Positions 1 to 6,739 of a stretch of DNA of 26,385 nucleotides are shown in pieces (position 1 is the first letter of the stretch; the number at the start of each line of letters is the position of its first letter). Below the pieces are notes generated by a model, which saw nothing but the letters and a program-made list of their open reading frames with translations, was not told the origin of the DNA and did not search any database. The stretch spans positions 1 through 26,385 of the forward strand of contig NZ_JAGTJJ010000100.1 of assembly GCF_028435365.1 (NCBI RefSeq), written 5' to 3'. The DNA comes from Polyangium jinanense. Its GTDB lineage: Bacteria > Myxococcota > Polyangia > Polyangiales > Polyangiaceae. A program made the translations under genes and the position numbers.

Positions 1-114
1 GGCAAGTCCTCCGGAGGACCCCCCGGATCCGTCACCATCAGCCGCGGGCTCGAACGACTGGCACCCGCAGCAGAGATGCTACGGGTGCTCAGGGAGAATG
101 GGCTCGCGAGATGA
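1..114 (+). CDS. 3' end of an unidentified gene (partial)
   Basis: Reading frame 1 is open from the first base to a TGA at 112-114, giving at least 37 residues that end in a helix-like stretch (LAPAAEMLRVLRENGLAR). Third-position GC is about 70%, neither strongly coding nor non-coding here. Support comes mostly from layout: it ends 11 bp before a hairpin repeat that lies between this stop and the convergent stop of the nuclease gene at 173. The family cannot be recognised from so short a tail, and a non-coding explanation is possible. Confidence 0.35.
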   Translation, partial: GKSSGGPPGSVTISRGLERLAPAAEMLRVLRENGLAR

Positions 115-125
115 GACCAATGCTC

Positions 126-160
126 AGCCCCTGGTGGGGCCTGGGGCAACGCCCCAGCGA
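126..160 (-). repeat. Partial copy (copy A) of dispersed hairpin repeat
   Basis: On the minus strand these 35 bases are identical to 18348-18382, the start of the left arm of the large repeat downstream. The copy holds the first hairpin, CTGGGGC-AAC-GCCCCAG at 141-157 (7-bp stem, 3-nt loop), and then stops, so it is truncated relative to the other copies. It sits almost centrally between two convergent stop codons (112-114 and 173-175), 11 and 12 bp from each, where it could act as a bidirectional terminator. That role is inference; no T-run follows. Confidence 0.8.
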
Positions 161-172
161 AACGCCTCCCAG

Positions 173-958
173 CTACGAAATGGGCGTGAACGCAACCATC
201 AATGGCAGATGGTCTGACGGCTCGTTCGCGGACGGCATCACGGTGTCGCGGCTGAGCCTTGGGAGGACGGAAGGGCGTGGATCGAGCCGGCCTGCCGAGT
301 GGAGGATGTAGTCGATTTTGCGCGCGCGGCCGTTGATTGCGGTCGTGTCCCATGGGCGCTGCGCGCGACAGCTCTCGGCGAGACCACGCTCGTAGGCTGC
401 GCCGAGCACCGGGCTCTGCGAGGTTGCATTGAAATCCCCGGCGACGAGCCAGGTGATATCGGTGGGGGCCGCGTCGCGGTAGGCGATGAGCTCGAGCAGC
501 TGGCGGCGCCCGAGGTGCTCGTCGATCGGCGTGCTGTCAGGCTGCCAGGTCAGGTGGGTCGTCGCGACGTGGAGTGGACGGGCATCGACGGAGAGGCGCG
601 CGATCAGTGCGAGATCGTCGTCGCCGGGGCGGTGCGCGGCGAAGTGCAGCACGTCGTGGCCGTGCCATGCGAAGACCGTGCGGCGCGCGAACAGGGCCGA
701 ACCCTCGCGGCGACCCGCCCGCTGTGCGTACGCGCTCGCGTGGGTCGCGTCGAGGCGGGCGCTGAGCGCCTCGTACAGGTCGGGCTCGACCTCCTGCAGG
801 CATAGGAGGTCGGACCCGAGCGCATCGATGCGCGCGAGGAGCCGTGCGCGGCGGGAGGTGGGCTCGAGCGCGTCCGGCGGCGAGCTCCGGTAGCGATCGG
901 GCCGCACGTAGCATTGGGCGAGCACGTTGTAGGTCGTGGCCGAAAAGGTCGTCGTCAT
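173..958 (-). CDS. Endonuclease/exonuclease/phosphatase (EEP) family protein, CCR4/nocturnin-like
   Basis: A 261-aa cytoplasmic protein (no signal peptide) with the complete EEP/DNase I-like active-site set: TYNVLAQCY with N11, the metal-binding Glu in LCLQEVE (E56), the THL motif, GDFN (D175, N177), KIDYIL and the C-terminal SDH (D249, H250). The N-terminal wording and the LCLQEVE block resemble the CCR4/nocturnin/ANGEL branch, which removes 3' nucleotides from poly(A) or hydrolyses nucleotide phosphates, more than the bacterial exonuclease III branch. Its substrate is unknown. The ATG at 958 is chosen because homology-like sequence begins there; the frame stays open upstream but overlaps the next gene. 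The SD is weak. It lies 71 bp downstream of the 1030-1347 gene on the same strand and may be cotranscribed. Fold assignment is firm, substrate is not. Confidence 0.88.
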   Translation of the reverse strand: MTTTFSATTYNVLAQCYVRPDRYRSSPPDALEPTSRRARLLARIDALGSDLLCLQEVEPDLYEALSARLDATHASAYAQRAGRREGSALFARRTVFAWHGHDVLHFAAHRPGDDDLALIARLSVDARPLHVATTHLTWQPDSTPIDEHLGRRQLLELIAYRDAAPTDITWLVAGDFNATSQSPVLGAAYERGLAESCRAQRPWDTTAINGRARKIDYILHSAGRLDPRPSVLPRLSRDTVMPSANEPSDHLPLMVAFTPIS

Positions 959-1029
959 CGAGCGACACCATAGAGTCCCCCCCGTGGAATCACCCGGACA
1001 GGATTCCGGACATGGCCCGGGGCCGGTCG

Positions 1030-1347
1030 TCAGGCCAGATCGATCTTGAGCAGCACGCCGTCGGGCCGCTCTTCCGTGGTCACGTATTGCCGGCGAAGCG
1101 CCTCGGTGCCCTCGCCCGTACCTTCGAGCAGAAACGCCTCTTCGTCCGCGTCGAGCGGGCGCTTTTCGCCGTCGATCCGCAGGGCGATCTGCGCGCCGCC
1201 ATCTCCGTCGACCATCATCTCGACGTAACGTGTCGTGCCGAATCGCCCGCACGCCTCGATGTACCGCAAGAGCGTCACGATCGTGTCGACCACCGACGGA
1301 CGCCCCTCGATTTCGAGCGTGACGCGCTTCGAGTCCTCGTCTTGCAT
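1030..1347 (-). CDS. Hypothetical protein, 105 aa
   Basis: A small acidic soluble protein with no signal peptide or membrane segment. The N-terminal half (VTLEIEGRPSVVDTIVTLLRYIEACGRFG) reads as a beta strand and an amphipathic helix, and the second half has alternating strands (RYVEMMVDGDGG, IALRIDGEK), suggesting a compact alpha/beta fold. The family is not recognised. Third-position GC is high and the length is typical of a real gene. No SD is visible before the ATG at 1347, but CATACT lies a few bases upstream of it, so a leaderless mRNA is possible. It precedes the EEP nuclease gene on the same strand and is divergent from the membrane pair at 1458. Confidence 0.65.
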   Translation of the reverse strand: MQDEDSKRVTLEIEGRPSVVDTIVTLLRYIEACGRFGTTRYVEMMVDGDGGAQIALRIDGEKRPLDADEEAFLLEGTGEGTEALRRQYVTTEERPDGVLLKIDLA

Positions 1348-1402
1348 GCGCGCAAGTATGCCGATCGGGTACGTCCGCGTCGACTTTCGTGATCGACGTC
1401 GA

Positions 1403-1414
1403 CGGGTCGACCCG
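1403..1414. promoter_or_regulatory. 12-bp perfect palindrome in a divergent intergenic region
   Basis: CGGGTCGACCCG is a perfect 12-bp palindrome, immediately preceded by a second perfect palindrome, TCGACGTCGA (1393-1402). Both lie between the divergent genes starting at 1347 and 1458, where an operator would be expected. GC-rich DNA makes short palindromes by chance, so this is only a candidate site. Confidence 0.25.
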
Positions 1415-1457
1415 CCGCACGATTCGTGCGACCCTGCGGCCTTCGGGTATGGTGACG

Positions 1458-1859
1458 ATGAAGCGCCACGTTTGGTTTCTTCTGGCGATTGCTCCGCTCG
1501 CCTTGGTCCCCGCGGCGTTCACCGCGGTCCTCGCCACGGGATCGCCCGTGCTCCGCGCCGCGATTCCGATCGAGGCCCACGCGAGGGATCACTGCACGTG
1601 GCACTGCCACAACCACGGCTGCTCCCACGCGCCAAGCCTCCCGCTCGCGCTCGCGGGCGACGGCGGGCTGTACGGCAAGACAATCGCAGGGCTCAAGGCC
1701 GCGGGAAAGGCTGTCGTGCCGAGCGCGCCCCACGTAGGCTACGGCGTCGTGAACCTTGCGCTGTTCTGCGTCGCGTGGCCCGGGCTCATGTACGCGCTTT
1801 ATCTCGTCGCGCTCTCGCAGCGGCGCAAGCTCCTCGCGCTCCGGCGGGGTGCGTCGTGA
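1458..1859 (+). CDS. Two-helix membrane protein with Cys/His-rich extracytoplasmic cluster
   Basis: Family not recognised. The 133-aa product starts MKRHVWFLLAIAPLALVPAA, a membrane anchor or uncleaved signal (about residues 5-27), and has a second hydrophobic helix near residues 93-115 followed by the basic SQRRKLLALRR. Between them is HARDHCTWHCHNHGCSH: nine His/Cys residues in seventeen (H41, H45, C46, H49, C50, H51, H53, C55, H57), by topology probably outside the cytoplasm. This looks like a metal or redox-cofactor site. The ATG at 1458 is chosen because the hydrophobic segment follows at once; ATG 1449 and GTG 1389 are in-frame alternatives and none has a good SD. Its stop overlaps the next start by 4 bp (GTGA), so the two products probably work together. 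Confidence 0.7.
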   Translation: MKRHVWFLLAIAPLALVPAAFTAVLATGSPVLRAAIPIEAHARDHCTWHCHNHGCSHAPSLPLALAGDGGLYGKTIAGLKAAGKAVVPSAPHVGYGVVNLALFCVAWPGLMYALYLVALSQRRKLLALRRGAS

Positions 1860-2050
1860 CGGAGCTCGGGATCGCCATCTACGCCGCGTGCGTGGATTTC
1901 ATGATCCGCGCGGCCGCGCTCGCCGGGGCAACGTACCGCGACGCGAATGCGTTCATGTTCTTCGCGCTGTGGCCCGCGGTGACGGTCGTGCTGCTCGCGG
2001 TCGTGGCGTGGCAAGCCGTCGTGCTGCGGCGGCTCCGGCGTCGCCGGTGA
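1856..2050 (+). CDS. Small membrane protein, 64 aa, partner of the Cys/His-rich protein
   Basis: The GTG start overlaps the upstream TGA (GTGA at 1856-1859), so translation is probably coupled. The product has an amphipathic N-terminal helix (IAIYAACVDFMIRAAALAG), the segment TYRDANAFMFF, one strong membrane helix (LWPAVTVVLLAVVAWQAVVL) and a very basic tail (RRLRRRR) that by the positive-inside rule would be cytoplasmic. The length rules out a solo transporter; an accessory subunit of the preceding protein is the simplest inference. Family not recognised. Its stop is 5 bp from the convergent radical SAM stop. Confidence 0.65.
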   Translation: MTELGIAIYAACVDFMIRAAALAGATYRDANAFMFFALWPAVTVVLLAVVAWQAVVLRRLRRRR

Positions 2051-2055
2051 AACGT

Positions 2056-2928
2056 TCAGAGCCCGCGCGTATGCTCGGGCCGGAGCTTGATCCGACCCGA
2101 GAGCGCGGCGTCGATGACGTCGAGGATCCGCGCGCGATCCTGCGGGAGGCGTCCGCCGATGGGTAGGTAATTCGACGCGTGGTTCGTCCGGAAAAGCGCA
2201 TTCGTGGGCGCAGCCTCGGCGACGAAGGTGCGCAGCTCGCGGAGCAGGCCGTGTACGTCGGGTAAAACGAAGCGGCCACGGCGTTCCAGTGTGGCGAGAG
2301 GTGTGTCGGGGACGATCGTCAACGTGAGCGCTGCGAGGTATTCGGGATCCATCGCGGTCGCGAGGCGCGCCGAGGCGCTCGCGTGCTCGCCCGTGCGCTC
2401 GGTGCCGCCCGCGCCAAGGAGGAAGATCGCCGAGGTCTTCATGCCCGCGGCGCGGGCGCGGCGCGCGGCCTCGACGTGGTCGTCGAACGAGGAGCCCTTG
2501 GCAATCCGCTTGAGCACGAGGTCGTCGCCGGATTCGGGGCCAATGTAAAGCAAGTCGAGGCCACGCTCACGCAAGGTGCGGAGATCATCGCTGGTTTTCT
2601 CCAGCAAATTGGTCGCCATCGCATAACAGCTCACCTGCCGGAGGTTCGGAAAGGCGCGGCGGCAAGCGTCAAGAAGGGGGAGCCAATGGTCGAGGGGCAT
2701 GACGAGGGCATCACCGTCGGCGACGAAGACCTTCTCCACGTGGTCGCCGAAAGCCGCCCCCGCGGACGTGATGTCTTGCAGAGTCTCGGCGAGGTCGCGA
2801 ATACGAAAGGTCTTGTCCCGGTACATGTCGCAGTACGTGCACTTGTTCCAGGAGCAGCCGATCGTGGCCTGCAAGATGTACGAGTGCGCCTCGCTGGGCG
2901 GACGGTAGAGCTTGCCTTCGTAGCGCAT
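2056..2928 (-). CDS. Radical SAM protein with a C-x4-C-x2-C cluster motif
   Basis: A 290-aa cytoplasmic protein. Residues 18-34 contain QATIGCSWNKCTYCDMY, with C25, C30 and C33 as ligands of a 4Fe-4S cluster; the spacing is Cx4Cx2C, not the usual Cx3Cx2C. Downstream are radical SAM barrel signatures: an acidic strand end (VFVADGDAL), LYIGPESGDD (SAM ribose/methionine contact region), a Gly-rich FLLGAGGTE strand and a later strand ending TIVPDTPL. There is no extra SPASM or B12 domain, and the length fits the stand-alone members of this branch. The reaction is unknown. The ATG at 2928 begins MRYEGKLYRPPSEA, a plausible native N-terminus; the SD is weak (GGCAGGG). The gene is single, divergent from the exporter at 3087. 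Confidence 0.88.
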   Translation of the reverse strand: MRYEGKLYRPPSEAHSYILQATIGCSWNKCTYCDMYRDKTFRIRDLAETLQDITSAGAAFGDHVEKVFVADGDALVMPLDHWLPLLDACRRAFPNLRQVSCYAMATNLLEKTSDDLRTLRERGLDLLYIGPESGDDLVLKRIAKGSSFDDHVEAARRARAAGMKTSAIFLLGAGGTERTGEHASASARLATAMDPEYLAALTLTIVPDTPLATLERRGRFVLPDVHGLLRELRTFVAEAAPTNALFRTNHASNYLPIGGRLPQDRARILDVIDAALSGRIKLRPEHTRGL

Positions 2929-3012
2929 CGCCCTGCCGAGCCTACACGAGCGGCGCGGGAGAGGCCAGCGGATGGCCTACCGCCTCGCTGTGAGCATGAT
3001 ATCGTCCGCACG

Positions 3013-3087
3013 ATGCCTCCCGCCCCGCGACGCCAATCCTTTGCAGCACCAACCATCTGCGCCGCGGGCGCCCTCGTGCTGGCTTGA
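3013..3087 (+). CDS. Possible 24-codon upstream ORF coupled to the exporter gene
   Basis: An ATG at 3013 opens a 24-residue frame (MPPAPRRQSF... ending in ALVLA) whose TGA at 3085-3087 overlaps the exporter ATG in a TGATG arrangement. The exporter has no visible SD, which termination-reinitiation coupling would explain. The peptide is not rich in any one amino acid, so it is not a classical attenuator leader. It has no SD of its own and could be chance. Confidence 0.2.
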   Translation: MPPAPRRQSFAAPTICAAGALVLA

Positions 3088-4001
3088 TGTCCCCTCGCAC
3101 CGCCACCACGACCGGCTTTTCGGCCATCCTCCTCTGGTCGCTGCTCGCCCTCTTCACGGCGGCTTCGGGCAAAGTCCCGCCATTCCAGCTCGCCGCCATG
3201 ACGTTTCTCGTGGGCGGCCTCGCGGGCGTCGCGACCTGGATCCGGCGGCCGCACGCCATTCGATCGCTGCGGCAACCGCCGATCGTCTGGGCCCTCGGTA
3301 CGGGCGGCCTCTTCGGGTATCACGCCCTTTATTTCGCGGCGTTGCGCTGGGCACCACCCGCCGAGTCCGGCCTCGTCAATTACCTCTGGCCCTTGCTCAT
3401 CGTGCTCTTCTCGTCGTTCCTGCCCGGCGAGCGATTGCGAGCGGCCCATGTCGGCGGGGCGCTCGTCGGTTTCGCCGGAATCCTTGTGCTTTTCCTCGGC
3501 CGCGGCGCCCTCGACGCCCGCGCCGAGCACCTGCCGGGGTATGCCTGCGCCTTCGCGGCAGCCTTCGTGTGGGCGGGTTATTCCGTCCTCTCCCGGCGCT
3601 TCGGCGAGGTCCCGACCGACGCCGTGGCCGGGTTCTGCCTCGCGACCTCCGCCCTGAGCTTCCTCGGCCATCTCGCGTTCGAAACGACCGTTTGGCCAGA
3701 AAACACGACGCAATGGCTCGCGCTCCTTTCGCTCGGCATCGGCCCGGTCGGAATCGCTTTTTATGTGTGGGATATTGGTGTGAAGCGCGGAGACATCCGC
3801 CTGCTCGGCGTGGCGTCCTATGCGGCTCCGGTGCTTTCGACCTCGATCCTCGTCCTCGCCGGCCACGCAGAGCCGAGCATCACGCTGGCGGTCTCCTGCG
3901 CGCTGATCGTCGCGGGCGCGCTGGTCGCGACGCTCGGGGCAAAGCGCCCCGAGCCACACACGAGCGGGAAGGGGACGGAGGCGCCCCCCATTCCCCAGTA
4001 G
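3087..4001 (+). CDS. EamA/DMT-family transporter, YddG-like exporter
   Basis: A 304-aa inner-membrane protein with about ten hydrophobic helices in two halves of five, the duplicated EamA layout. The motif region GYHALYFAALRWAPPAESGLVN followed by YLWPLLIVLFSSFLPGE (first half), and the matching SLGIGPVGIAFYVWDIGVKRGD with LLGVASYAAPVLST (second half), resemble the aromatic amino acid exporter YddG group more than generic RhaT-like members. The role would be proton-driven export of aromatic amino acids or similar metabolites; the substrate is inferred only from resemblance. A TTG lies directly before, but ATG 3087 is preferred. No SD is seen. The gene ends 6 bp from the convergent response regulator stop, with no room for a separate terminator. 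Confidence 0.87.
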   Translation: MSPRTATTTGFSAILLWSLLALFTAASGKVPPFQLAAMTFLVGGLAGVATWIRRPHAIRSLRQPPIVWALGTGGLFGYHALYFAALRWAPPAESGLVNYLWPLLIVLFSSFLPGERLRAAHVGGALVGFAGILVLFLGRGALDARAEHLPGYACAFAAAFVWAGYSVLSRRFGEVPTDAVAGFCLATSALSFLGHLAFETTVWPENTTQWLALLSLGIGPVGIAFYVWDIGVKRGDIRLLGVASYAAPVLSTSILVLAGHAEPSITLAVSCALIVAGALVATLGAKRPEPHTSGKGTEAPPIPQ

Positions 4002-4007
4002 ACTCGC

Positions 4008-5273
4008 TTATTTTCCCGACGGCGTCCCCGATCGCTTCTCGGAAAAACCGTGCTCCTCGAGCTTCGCGTAGAGCTGCGGGCGCGGAATGCCGAGGAGCTT
4101 GGCCGCCAGGGTGCGATTGCCGTCGGCGCGCTGGAGCGCGGACGCGAGCAGATCCCGCTCGAGGCGCGCCACGGCCTCGCGCAGCGGTAGGCCGAGGTAA
4201 CGGTTCGTGGGCTCGGTTGGGGAGGCGGGCGTCGCGAGCTCGGGCGGGAGTGCATCGGCGTCGATGACCTCGCCGTGGCACATTTCCGCGGCCCGGCGGA
4301 CCACGAGGAAAAGCTCGCGTACGTTGCCCGGCCAGTCGTGGCGCACGAGCGCGGCCATGGCTTCTTCAGAGATTGCGCGCGCGCGTGTCCCCACGATCGC
4401 CCGCGAGACGAGCAGCGGCACGTCGCTCCGGCGCTCGCGCAGGGGAGGGACGGCAATTTCGAGGACCGCGAGCTGATAATAAAGCTCGGCAATCAAAGGA
4501 ACCTCGAGCGAGCCCGGCGCGAGGCGCGCCAGCGTGATGACTCGGACCGGCGGGGACTCGGAGAGCCACGCGGCGAACGCGCCCTGCGCCGCCGGCGTGA
4601 GATCCCCCGCGCCGTCGACGAGGAGGGTCCCGCCCGCGCGCGCGCCCGCGAAGAGGCCTCGGAGCTCGGCGGCGTCCGTCGACGGATCGACACGCACCAC
4701 GACGAGCGGCTCGCTGGCGCGGCTCGAATACTCGTGGATCGCGCGGGCCACGAGCTCCTTGCCGGCGCCGGCCTCGCCCTTGACGAGCACCGGGGCCTGC
4801 GAGCCGGCGGCGCGGCCGATGAGCTTCCAGACCGCGTGCATGGCCGCGCTCCGCCCCACGAGCGGCGTGCTCTCCGCGTGCGCCGTAGCGGTCGCCGGAG
4901 GCGTACGCCGCTGCTTGATCGCGCGCGCGACGGTGGCGACGAGCCGTTGGAGATCAAAAGGCTTTGTCAGGTAATCGAAGGCCCCGTCGCGCATCGCCTC
5001 GATGGTGCGTTCGCCATCGTCGTACGCCGTGGCCACGATCACCGGCAGATCGCGGTGTTTTCCGGTTCGAAGCTCGCGAAGCAGTTCGAGGCCACTTCCA
5101 TCTTTGAGGCGGATGTCGACCAGGGCGCAGTCGAAGCTGTTTGGTTCCTCGAGCCGCGTCCGGGCCTCGGCCAGGCTCGCGGCGGCCACGGTCGTGTGAC
5201 CCACGCGCGCCAGCGCCGTCGCGAGCCCGAGCCGGATGCCTTTTTCGTCGTCCACGATGAGCACGGTGCTCAT
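4008..5273 (-). CDS. NtrC-like response regulator with degenerate AAA+ domain (no GAFTGA loop)
   Basis: A 421-aa regulator in three parts. The receiver (1-120) is intact: acidic pair D8/D9, phospho-acceptor D53, T82 and K104. The AAA+ part (about 136-345) has Walker A GEAGAGKE (166-173) and the LPPLRER-like arginine region (VPPLRERRSDVP). However, only about ten residues separate AELRGL from GGTLLVDG, where sigma-54 activators carry some thirty including GAFTGA, and Walker B reads VDGAGD in place of the usual LDEIGD, losing the catalytic Glu. The C-terminus (about 370-410) is a Fis-type helix-turn-helix (GNRTLAAKLLGIPRPQLYAKL). It probably binds DNA but should not remodel sigma-54 polymerase. 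Its start overlaps the kinase stop by 4 bp. The likely target is the divergent efflux operon. Confidence 0.92.
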   Translation of the reverse strand: MSTVLIVDDEKGIRLGLATALARVGHTTVAAASLAEARTRLEEPNSFDCALVDIRLKDGSGLELLRELRTGKHRDLPVIVATAYDDGERTIEAMRDGAFDYLTKPFDLQRLVATVARAIKQRRTPPATATAHAESTPLVGRSAAMHAVWKLIGRAAGSQAPVLVKGEAGAGKELVARAIHEYSSRASEPLVVVRVDPSTDAAELRGLFAGARAGGTLLVDGAGDLTPAAQGAFAAWLSESPPVRVITLARLAPGSLEVPLIAELYYQLAVLEIAVPPLRERRSDVPLLVSRAIVGTRARAISEEAMAALVRHDWPGNVRELFLVVRRAAEMCHGEVIDADALPPELATPASPTEPTNRYLGLPLREAVARLERDLLASALQRADGNRTLAAKLLGIPRPQLYAKLEEHGFSEKRSGTPSGK

Positions 5274-6649
5274 GCCGCGCCTCCTTCAGCCGGAACCGAG
5301 AGCTCGAACCGCGTGACGCCGCCCTCGCGAAGGTACGAGAGGCGCCCGCCGCTCGCGACCGCGATGGCCCGCGAGACCGCGAGGCCGAGCCCCGTGCCCT
5401 CGGGTTTCGTCGTGAAAAATGGCTCGAAAAGTTCGGAGACACGATCCTCGGGCACGCCGGGTCCGTCGTCCTCGACCGTCAGCACCGACAGCCCCTCGCG
5501 CCGCTCGATCCGCACGCGCACCTCAGCGCCCGCAGGCGACGCCTCGACCCCGTTCTTGACGAGGTTGTCCACGGCGCGCGCGCAAGCATCGGGGTCGACG
5601 ACGGCGCGCGCACGGCCCGTCACGGCCAGGCTGACGCCACGCTCCTTCGCCCAGGTCGCGAGCAGCCCGAGCCGCCTTTCGACCACGTCCCGGAGCTCCG
5701 TGTCCACGCGCCGGCCGATCCGACGACCGCTGACGACGAGGAAATCCGTGAGGAGGCGATCGAGCCGCGTGATCTCTTCGTCCACCGCGTCGAGCTCGGC
5801 CACGACATCGGCCGGCACGCCCTCCGAGGTGCGCGCCATGTCGACGCGCAGCTTGATCGACGCGAGCGGGTTTTTGACTTCGTGCGCGACGCCGGCGACG
5901 ACACGTCCGAGCGCGGCCAGGCGCTCCTTGCGAGCGAGCTCCTCGGCGAGCCGCTCGTGCTCGCGCTCGGCCGCCGCGAGGCTCGCCGCGAGGCTCGCCA
6001 CGCCCTCGGCCACGCTCGACAGCTCGGCGATCGCAGGACGCGGGACCTCGGCCGTGAGGTCCTCCTCCAGCGCCGCGAGCGAACGCTTGAGCCCGCGCGC
6101 CCCACGCGTGGCGGCGATCACCGTACCGAGCGCGATCACACCGAGCAGCACGGTCGCCGACGTGAGCAGGCCCGCGATGAGGCGCCAGTTGGCGACGAGC
6201 TTCGACATCGACACGGTGTACGCGGCCCAGAGCAAGCGGCCGTCCGCGCGCCGCCGCGCCCCGAGGAAAAGCGTGCCCTCGTCGACGTCGAGTGATCCAA
6301 CCTCGGCCCGATCCCGCTTTGCTACGGCCGCGAGCGTGGAGAGCGCGCGATCGGCTTCGCTCGAGATGCCCGAGCGGATCGGGATCGGCGCTCCCGGGAC
6401 GGCCGGATCCAAGGTCGTGCCGCCACGCAGCCCGAGCACCGTGAAGCGCGCGGGCCCATCGCCTGTGTCGGGCTCTTCGGCCCAGCGCGCGAGCTCACGT
6501 TGCACGAGATCGCGGCCTCGCTCGAGGCGCTGCTCGCTCGACATGCGGATGAGGCGGTTCACCGACACCACCGAGACCCCGAACACGAGCGAGGCCAGGA
6601 TCGTCACGGCTCCGAGCAGCCACCTCAGCGAAACACGCGGGAGCCTCAT
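5270..6649 (-). CDS. Membrane sensor histidine kinase
   Basis: A 459-aa kinase. Membrane helices near residues 11-31 and 157-182 flank a periplasmic sensor domain of about 125 residues with no recognisable fold. A linker with coiled-coil character (LAALEEDL... AAAEREHERLAEELARKERLAALG) leads to the H-box VAGVAHEVKNPLASIKL with phospho-acceptor H256. The ATPase domain carries the N-box (CARAVDNLVKNGVEA), G1 (VEDDGPGVP), F-box (FEPFFTTK) and G2 (GTGLGLAVSRAIA), so it should be active. It is first in a two-gene operon with the response regulator (ATGA overlap) and divergent from the RND operon, suggesting it senses an envelope or toxic-compound signal for that pump. The ATG at 6649 precedes the first helix directly; the SD is weak. 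Confidence 0.93.
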   Translation of the reverse strand: MRLPRVSLRWLLGAVTILASLVFGVSVVSVNRLIRMSSEQRLERGRDLVQRELARWAEEPDTGDGPARFTVLGLRGGTTLDPAVPGAPIPIRSGISSEADRALSTLAAVAKRDRAEVGSLDVDEGTLFLGARRRADGRLLWAAYTVSMSKLVANWRLIAGLLTSATVLLGVIALGTVIAATRGARGLKRSLAALEEDLTAEVPRPAIAELSSVAEGVASLAASLAAAEREHERLAEELARKERLAALGRVVAGVAHEVKNPLASIKLRVDMARTSEGVPADVVAELDAVDEEITRLDRLLTDFLVVSGRRIGRRVDTELRDVVERRLGLLATWAKERGVSLAVTGRARAVVDPDACARAVDNLVKNGVEASPAGAEVRVRIERREGLSVLTVEDDGPGVPEDRVSELFEPFFTTKPEGTGLGLAVSRAIAVASGGRLSYLREGGVTRFELSVPAEGGAA

Positions 6650-6676
6650 CCGGGCCGCGAATGATGTCCCGAATCC

Positions 6677-6699
6677 TGACAGGTGTCACCGCCCGTGAC
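6677..6699. promoter_or_regulatory. Overlapping inverted repeats, candidate operator between kinase and efflux operons
   Basis: TGACA-GG-TGTCA (6677-6688) is a 5-2-5 inverted repeat, and GTCAC-CGCCC-GTGAC (6685-6699) is a 5-5-5 inverted repeat sharing the GTCA of the first. They lie 28 bp upstream of the kinase start and about 80 bp upstream of the TolC-like gene, a natural site for the linked regulator, whose Fis-type domain binds dimeric sites. No -24/-12 sigma-54 promoter is seen nearby. Confidence 0.4.
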
Positions 6700-6704
6700 G
6701 AAGC

Positions 6705-6739
6705 AGGGGCAGGGCTCGATCGGGCCGAGCCTCGCCCCT
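6705..6739 (+). promoter_or_regulatory. Imperfect inverted repeat in the efflux operon leader
   Basis: Two 14-nt arms, AGGGGCAGGGCTCG (6705-6718) and CGAGCCTCGCCCCT (6726-6739), pair at 12 of 14 positions around a 7-nt loop, 38 bp before the operon's first ATG. In RNA this would be a strong hairpin; in DNA it could be a second binding site. Function is unknown. The SD of the next gene (GAGGAG) lies outside it. Confidence 0.35.

Noticed and set aside
959..1537. N-terminal extension of the EEP nuclease by 193 codons.
   Set aside because: It overlaps the 1030-1347 gene in another frame, is Arg-rich without structure, and the EEP fold begins exactly at the ATG at 958.
4275..6698. Open frame of 807 codons on the plus strand across the two-component genes.
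   Set aside because: It is antisense to a kinase and regulator with intact motifs; its Ser/Arg/Ala-rich low-complexity text is typical of a shadow frame.
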